Shown: positions 59,085 to 64,000 of the stretch, piece after piece
How the letters are laid out: each line of letters starts with the position of its first letter
Numbering within the stretch: position 1 is the stretch's first letter
NCBI RefSeq assembly: GCF_905147045.1
Contig: NC_065910.1
Span: 4,402,001 to 4,466,000 of the forward strand
Direction: 5' to 3'
Length of the DNA stretch: 64,000 nucleotides
DNA from: Nymphalis io
Taxonomy: Eukaryota > Arthropoda > Insecta > Lepidoptera > Nymphalidae
The notes under the pieces: model-generated
Databases searched by the model: none
What the model was told of the DNA's origin: nothing
What the model saw: the letters and a program-made list of their open reading frames with translations, nothing else
Program-made: the position numbers and the translations under genes

Positions 59085-59845
59085 TTTTTTTTTTTTGAAA
59101 TACTGTAAAAACTCATAACGCGTTTCCCCCACGCAACAGTGGTAGTATTTAAAAAAAAAAATGTGAGGCTTGCCGTTGTCCGAGGTGCCGAGTGCGCCCC
59201 GAACATCGGAATACCCACTAAAAAACCAGCGGTACCCTTTCCGTCTTAACGAGGAGGGCCACGGGATCGCTTGCGCATGCTACCGTGACACTCTGACAGA
59301 CGGCCTGCCTGTGCAGGCCTCCATTCTCTAGGAGGATTACCAGGGTAATTAGAAACCCCGAGTCTCAGCGAAGCCTATTGCGGCGGAGGGAGAAGGTGCG
59401 CATAGTGTCTCTTTCTTCTCCCCGGTCTTCTTCGGCAGAGCAGGTCTGCAGCGGCGTCCTCTTCCCGCTCTCGCTCCGCGGCCTCGTTTTGTGACATCAT
59501 ACTTACACAGAAGGAGACCATTTCCGATCAGCACACCTCGCTTCCGAGCATCACGTTGTTGATGCTCGGATGCTAAGGGTTCTCCGCCGACAACTGCCGC
59601 CAGGGAATGCCTATGGGGCAGGATATGTTGCGTCGTGACAATTGGCGCACAACACTCGTGGTAGGAAGGTGACACTTCCCGCCGCGTTACCTTGTGCAGG
59701 TACTTATCGAACCAGCCGTGTCCGGTAAGAACCTGCGTCAACCTGAACGAGAGCGTGCCTCGTTTTATTTTGACTCAGTGACTAAAGTGGGGACATACCG
59801 CCTCCAATGTCACCTGGCCCGGCCAGGAAGTTTGGCCTTCACCCA
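59085..59845 (-). pseudogene. 5'-truncated R1-clade element, C-terminal end and 3' UTR
   Basis: GC-rich block with a 12-T run at 59085-59096 (poly(A) on the minus strand). The minus-strand frame 59741-59349, extended upstream, reads LSFRLTQVLTGHGWFDKYLH, then YHECCAP and TTQHILPH. This is the R1-clade ORF2 C-terminus with its zinc-knuckle site, in which expected Cys positions are replaced (Tyr and His), so it is degraded. The 3' UTR shares AATACCCACTAAAAAACCAG and the CGGGATCGCT segment with the R1-clade element at 43416, so they are related families. It supplies the part that the other copy lost. Confidence 0.8.
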
Positions 59846-60529
59846 TTAAAAATCTTAATATGGAATATCTTAGCAGATCTTTTCTTCGTTGTATTCAAGA
59901 CAATACTAATAAGATATATGTTGCTATTCTTAAAAGGAACTAAAATATAAGATTAGATAATTATATTATGATATAGAATAGATTTTCATACTACGTTAAG
60001 ATGAACGCAAAAACAAGTTCATTGTAGTTCATCTTTCCACCCACGAGTACATTTCAGAATTTGACAAATTGCTTTTAACCGCGGATCGGTTTAATGGGAT
60101 CCGTTGATCAAATTGACCGTTGCTACGAACCAGAATTATGGGTTACATTGGCCAGATTCGATGTGACAGTTCTAGATCGCCACAATTTATCATTTATATA
60201 TTTTTATTACTTCTAGCTACGATTTCGTCCGATTGATATGTAAGCGTTTATGAAACATTAAATTTCAAATGTATAAAAACATCTTCAGTTACACGAGTTG
60301 ATAAACTTGTTTATAGAGATGACAACATTTTATATGAATAAAATATAGATATTCAAAATGTCATGACCGACGAGTAACGAATTGAAAAGTGACGTATATT
60401 TTTTTTTATTTTTAAACGATCAAGCTGTTTGACATTGTTATTGCTATACAAATGGTAAGTTCGACAAGCGACTTTAATAATTTTCTGCTATTTTATTTTA
60501 TTCCTTGGCGATTTGTAATAATATTTAGA
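59846..60529. other. AT-rich intronic stretch
   Basis: Nothing recognised. Confidence 0.5.
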
Positions 60530-60827
60530 TTTTTTTTTATAGAATAGGAAGGTGGACGAGCATGGTGCAGGCAGGTGGATGATGGTAAGTGGTCACCAAA
60601 CGCCCTTAGACATTGGCATTGTAAGAAATGTCAACCATCGCTTATAGCCAATGCGCCACCAACCTTGGGAACTAAGATTTTATGTCCCTTGTGCCTGTAA
60701 TTACACTGGCTCACTCACCCTTCAAACCGGAACACAACAATATCAAGTATTACTGTTTTTCGGTAGAATATCTGATGAGTGGGTGGTACCTACCCAGACG
60801 AGCTTGCACAAAGCCCTACCACCAGTA
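60530..60827 (-). mobile_element. short poly(A) element, full length
   Basis: T run and TATAGAATAGGAAGGTGG at the low end, ACCACCAGTA at the high end. Carries a local change (GCATGGTGCAGGCAGGTGG) where other copies have GCATATGGGCCACCTG. Confidence 0.88.
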
Positions 60828-61245
60828 AAATATTACAGTAAAATATATAGATATTGTTAATAATGGATTTGACAGTCGATTCTAGTTAATCAGATGCAAC
60901 GAAAACGTCGTGAACTACCCGAACTAATTATAGCAATAAAATAGATTTTATAAAAGCCTATACATTTTCGTTGATTTAATTCCAAATTTAGTTTTAATTT
61001 TTTGTTGGGCAGCAAATGTTGATCAAATTAAATCGAACCGTGTAAATCCGCTATTCAAATATCGAATATTTTTCGAAGCTCGCTTAAAAAAACATTATGC
61101 AGCCAATTATAATTATAAACAGATTTTTTTTAAATTACATTATTTATATTTGTTTTTTTTTTATATAGTAATATATTTAAATGTAATCGTATAATTTTTA
61201 CTATAAATAACGGTTACTAAACTAAAATAAAAAAGCGTAACTTAC

Positions 61246-61379
61246 CTTTTGTTCATTGACGTACCACGTGATATTGGCAGCTGGTAATGAAGGTGGTGAT
61301 GTGCAATTCGCCCTAATATGATCACCACCTATGTACGTCATCCTATCTGATGTAACATTTGGACTCAGCAAGGGTGGTT
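61246..61379 (-). CDS. Beat-like gene, exon encoding first part of an Ig-like domain
   Basis: 134 nt. Acceptor TATTTTCACAG before AACCACCC; strong donor AAAAG followed by GTAAGT. Phase 1 in, phase 0 out. Translation: (E)PPLLSPNVTSDRMTYIGGDH, IRANCTSPPSLPAANITWYV, NEQK. The pattern G-D-x-x-R-A-N-C-T-S-x-P-S-x-P-A-A-x-I-T-W-Y-V-N is that of the second Ig domain of Beat (beaten path) proteins: Ig cysteine in ANCTS, core tryptophan in ITWYVN. N-glycosylation sequons NVT, NCT and NIT are present, as expected for an extracellular protein. The incoming phase-1 boundary means at least one more 5' exon (first Ig domain, signal peptide), not found between 61380 and 64000 and probably outside the window. 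The paralogue cannot be named. Confidence 0.78.
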
Positions 61380-61859
61380 CTGTGAAAATATACAACAATT
61401 AATATGCAATATCATTTCAAATAACTAGGCTAATGTTTATTCATTCACTATTATATTAAAAATAGTATTAAATTGTTTTGAAGAAGAAATTAAAGAAGAT
61501 ATAATCCCAGGTAAGGACCTTAATCCCTTGAGCTATAGTCATCCATTTCCTAACACAAACTTTAGGATTAATTGGAGGGGTAAATGGGTATGTTAGTAAT
61601 TCCAAAAAATGTACGCTTGTGATGATTATTCGTGAAAAAAATAGAAATAAAACTTTTCTTCTCTTAGATGGTGTGTCTTACGTGTAGTCTTAAAAGGAAA
61701 AAAATACATAATATATACTTATAATAAAGAGTTAAGGTATGTTTGTTTTTGTCTGTTTCACGCAAAAACTACTAGTCCGATTGACGTCGAAGTTTCATGA
61801 AGAGTTAAAGTTCGGACAAAGGCTATATGTAGTAAATATTTTTAACGTTGTCATAAAAT
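61380..61859. other. AT-rich intronic stretch
   Basis: No further Ig exon. 61737-61850 (TTTCACGCAAAAACTACTAG, TCCGATTGACGTCGAAGTTT) resembles a block often seen in lepidopteran non-autonomous elements; class not determined. Confidence 0.45.
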
Positions 61860-61910
61860 TGTTGGTTAGAGCGTCTTCCAAGTATTGCTTGGAAGACGCT
61901 CTAACCAACA
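61860..61910. repeat. perfect 23-bp hairpin with 5-nt loop
   Basis: TGTTGGTTAGAGCGTCTTCC, AAG (61860-61882), loop TATTG, then the exact reverse complement (61888-61910). No mismatch. Followed by AATTTTAATTGT-type tandem repeats to about 61985. Confidence 0.9.
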
Positions 61911-61985
61911 TTTAATTTTAATTGTAATTTTAATTGTAATTTTTAATTGTAATTTTTATGATTCTAATTTTAATTTTAATTATTA
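61911..61985. repeat. AATTTTAATTGT-type tandem repeat
   Basis: Imperfect tandem copies of TAATTTTAATTG units. Confidence 0.75.
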
Positions 61986-62050
61986 ATGAATGTTCTGTAA
62001 TTATAAATATGTAATCTGTAGACAGTTATGGGCCTCGATGCCTGAATAAT

Positions 62051-62074
62051 AAAGTTATTATTATTATTATTATT
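62051..62074. repeat. (TTA)n microsatellite
   Basis: About six TTA units after AATAAAG. Confidence 0.8.
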
Positions 62075-62284
62075 GCGCAAACTAAAGTTTGCTACACCTA
62101 TTCAAAATCTCTGTTTGTAACATTTGTAGATTTTCAAATTATCCTCAGAAATAAATAACAAAGAATATTTTTATGATATGCGATCAATCAGGGAGGTTCG
62201 TGATGATTAGTCTTCGCAATGCTTGATAATAATTTTAATATACAACGAATGACGAGTGTACGTTTTATTATAATATTAGATGAT

Positions 62285-62690
62285 GCTCGCGACTTCATCA
62301 GCGTGAAAGGTTTTATTACGACATAAAAAATATGCGTTAGTTTTTTCTGTTACCCTGTTTTCAACACTGTATTATATAGTTTCTACTGCTGTATTATGTG
62401 TATAGAAGACGAACATGATATCATCGTTAAAAAACGATCCGATTTCAAAGGGACAAAGCCTAAATGTTACTCCAGGTTGCTGCGGTTTTATAAAGGTAAA
62501 TTAAGCTCAGTTAACTTAATCTACCTGTTAAACCCGCAAGAAAATCTATTCAGTAGTTTCGAAGTTTAGTGTACTAAATATAGACAGACAGACAAATTGA
62601 TAAAAAAATGCATTTTCGTGCCCTTTTTCTCTTTTTTCACCCCATACTCGTTTTTTGATAAATTTATTCAATGAACACACGAACACACGT
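62285..62690 (+). repeat. dispersed repeat, family 4 (second copy)
   Basis: Blocks GCTCGCGACTTC, GTATAGAAGACGAAC, ACAAAGCCTAAATGTTACTC, CTTAATCTACCTGTTAAA, GACAGACAGACA and GCATTTTCGTG, CCCATACTCG occur in the same order as in 26757-27190. No coding potential. Confidence 0.65.
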
Positions 62691-62768
62691 TTTCCACTTA
62701 TTTATTATATGTAGAAATTTATTTTAAAAATTCCATATTTATATATTCCATATTTGATTTTGAAGTAT

Positions 62769-62935
62769 TTACACTCCAGTGCCTTGAAAAGGACGTAAAG
62801 TCATTCGTCTGGTGGCTGAACTGTTTCCGTTTGATGATAGGATAAGGGGAAGTGGATCCGTGCTTAGTCTCTCTTGAGAATGGCTTCAGTGGCTGAAATC
62901 AGTCAGACCGATATAAAAATACAATTATTAATAAT
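62769..62935 (+). repeat. 5'-truncated SINE, family 2
   Basis: TACACTCCAGTGCCTTGAAA, AGTCATTCGTCTGGTGGCTG, then GTCTCTCTTGAGAATGGCTT and GGCTGAAATCAGTCAGACC. The tRNA-like head and part of the middle are missing. Confidence 0.65.
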
Positions 62936-62949
62936 TTTTTCCTGAAAAA

Positions 62950-63230
62950 TTGGAAGGTGATGAAAAAAGTGTAGTGGTAAATAGACCACCTGGTGGTAAG
63001 TATTCATAACCGCTTATAGACATTGGAGTTGTTTGAAATATCAACCATTCCTTACAGTGCCACCACAAACCATGGAAACTAAGAGGTCTTTTAGTTAGTT
63101 AATATAACTAAAATCACAATACGTCAAGGCACATTCATCCTAACACAACAATAATAAGTATTGCTGTTTTACGGTAGAATATGTAAAGTTGTATCTACTC
63201 AGACAGGCTTGCTCGAAATGCTGCCATAAA
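62950..63230 (-). repeat. diverged short poly(A) element
   Basis: Full-length layout in reverse complement (ACCACCTGGTGGTAAGTA, GCCACCACAAACCATGGAAA, GCTGTTTTACGGTAGAATAT, CTACTCAGACAGGCTTGCTC) but with many substitutions; an old copy. Confidence 0.7.
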
Positions 63231-63250
63231 GAATGAACAATAAGACGTAC

Positions 63251-63520
63251 TAATAGTCTGTAAATATCCATCTACTGGGTAAAAGAAGGCCAACTCTCCT
63301 CTTGAGGATAAAGGTTATTCCACCACGCACTTCGAATGCAAGATGGTAAATACACATGTTGCAGAATTTCATCTAAATCATGCCATGTTTTCCTTCACCG
63401 CCAAGCAAGAGATGAAATTTAAACATAAAATAAGGACATGAAACTTTAGTGGCGCTTTCCTGGACTTGAAACCATTATTTTCGGTTAAGATTAACTTGCT
63501 ATAGCCACAAGACTCGGCTC
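63251..63520 (-). repeat. degenerate SINE, family 1, full-length layout
   Basis: The minus strand begins GAGCCGAGTCTTGTGGCTA. The body has GGCGGTGAAGGAAAACATGG and the low end TAATAGTCTGTAAATATCCA. Substitutions throughout; old. Confidence 0.72.
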
Positions 63521-64000
63521 AGCATATAAAGATATAATAAACAAAATTACTATACTTAAAATGTTTGTTTTATAATATTTATTTTTACTTGTAATAAACA
63601 GCGCTACAGAAGTGGTTGTACAGTAAGTTATTTATTACTAAAGTAGCCACAAAGGATTACAATTTTATAATATGAATAATTTTATATATATTTTTTTGTT
63701 TTATATTTTATCATATAATTTTATAATGTATTTGATATTTTCAAAATCAACAAATATAAACAACCACAATTTCTGTAATTTATTCAATGTTGTTAATGAA
63801 ATACTGAAAATTATGTGATGTTTTTAAATAGTGCTTATACAATGACAACCATTTTTAAGCTCATTATCGTTCGTGTCAAAATTGTTCATATAGCATGTTA
63901 ATCATGAAATCTGTTTCAATGTTAACTTTCGAATGATTTATTTATAAGAGCTTGTTTTGCTGTGTACATTTTTTTTTCAAATATATTATGGACTGGGAAC
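63521..64000. other. AT-rich non-coding stretch
   Basis: Nothing recognised; presumed intron or upstream part of the Beat-like gene. Confidence 0.5.

Noticed and set aside
59349..59741. Possible arginine-rich host protein
   Set aside because: LTQVLTGHG and the following damaged zinc-knuckle match the end of R1-clade ORF2; the Arg-rich tail is 3' read-through in GC-rich sequence.
1..64000. CRISPR arrays, prokaryotic operons, phage or toxin systems
   Set aside because: Intron-like AT-rich DNA with SINEs, LINEs and splice sites is eukaryotic; no spaced identical repeats of CRISPR type were seen.

Overview
This is a eukaryotic, AT-rich, almost gene-free window. It looks like intron or intergenic DNA of a moth or butterfly (Lepidoptera; a nymphalid-type butterfly is possible but not shown). 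The assignment rests on repeat content: dispersed tRNA-derived SINEs, many copies of a ~285 bp poly(A)-tailed short element ending in the ACCATCAGGTGG-type tail familiar from lepidopteran LINEs, RTE-clade and R1-clade non-LTR retrotransposons, and a mariner relic. No bacterial signals, rRNA genes, CRISPR arrays or bona fide tRNA genes were seen.

The only cellular gene I can support lies at the right end on the minus strand. Three exons (61246-61379, 57733-57848, 55848-55951) have good acceptor sites, GT donors and mutually consistent phases (1, 0, 2, 1). Joined, they encode an immunoglobulin-like segment that reads like the second Ig domain of the Beaten path (Beat) family of neuronal secreted or membrane-anchored guidance proteins. 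The 5' exons lie beyond position 64000. The 3' end is uncertain: either read-through to a stop at 55837-55839, or splicing to a candidate exon ending at 52316.

Region by region: 1-8.6 kb is AT-rich sequence with several SINEs, a palindrome cluster (6774-6840) and degenerate repeats. 8.8-13.6 kb holds a 5'-truncated RTE tail with a 303-bp tandem duplication, then a nearly full-length decayed RTE (10410-13567) with a 14-bp target-site duplication (TSD). 16.9-20.0 kb holds the best-preserved element: an RTE retrotransposon on the minus strand with an uninterrupted 987-codon endonuclease/reverse-transcriptase ORF and a perfect 10-bp TSD. 20.7-21.6 kb is a LINE 3' fragment. 22-30 kb is mostly AT-rich with scattered repeats. 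30.56-31.82 kb is a complete-length but dead mariner that has lost two of its three catalytic aspartates. 34.96-37.98 kb is a third RTE, decayed, with a TSD of at least 11 bp. 43.4-46.3 kb is an internally deleted R1-clade element with a 13-bp TSD, gag fused to RT and no endonuclease, containing a nested short element. 46.5-64 kb carries SINEs of three families, an R1-clade 3' fragment (59085-59845) and the Beat-like exons.

The mobile elements are related mechanistically: the RTE and LINE families supply reverse transcriptase, and the SINEs and the short poly(A) family are presumably copied in trans. Apart from the RTE ORF at 16923-19886, all element ORFs in the window are broken.
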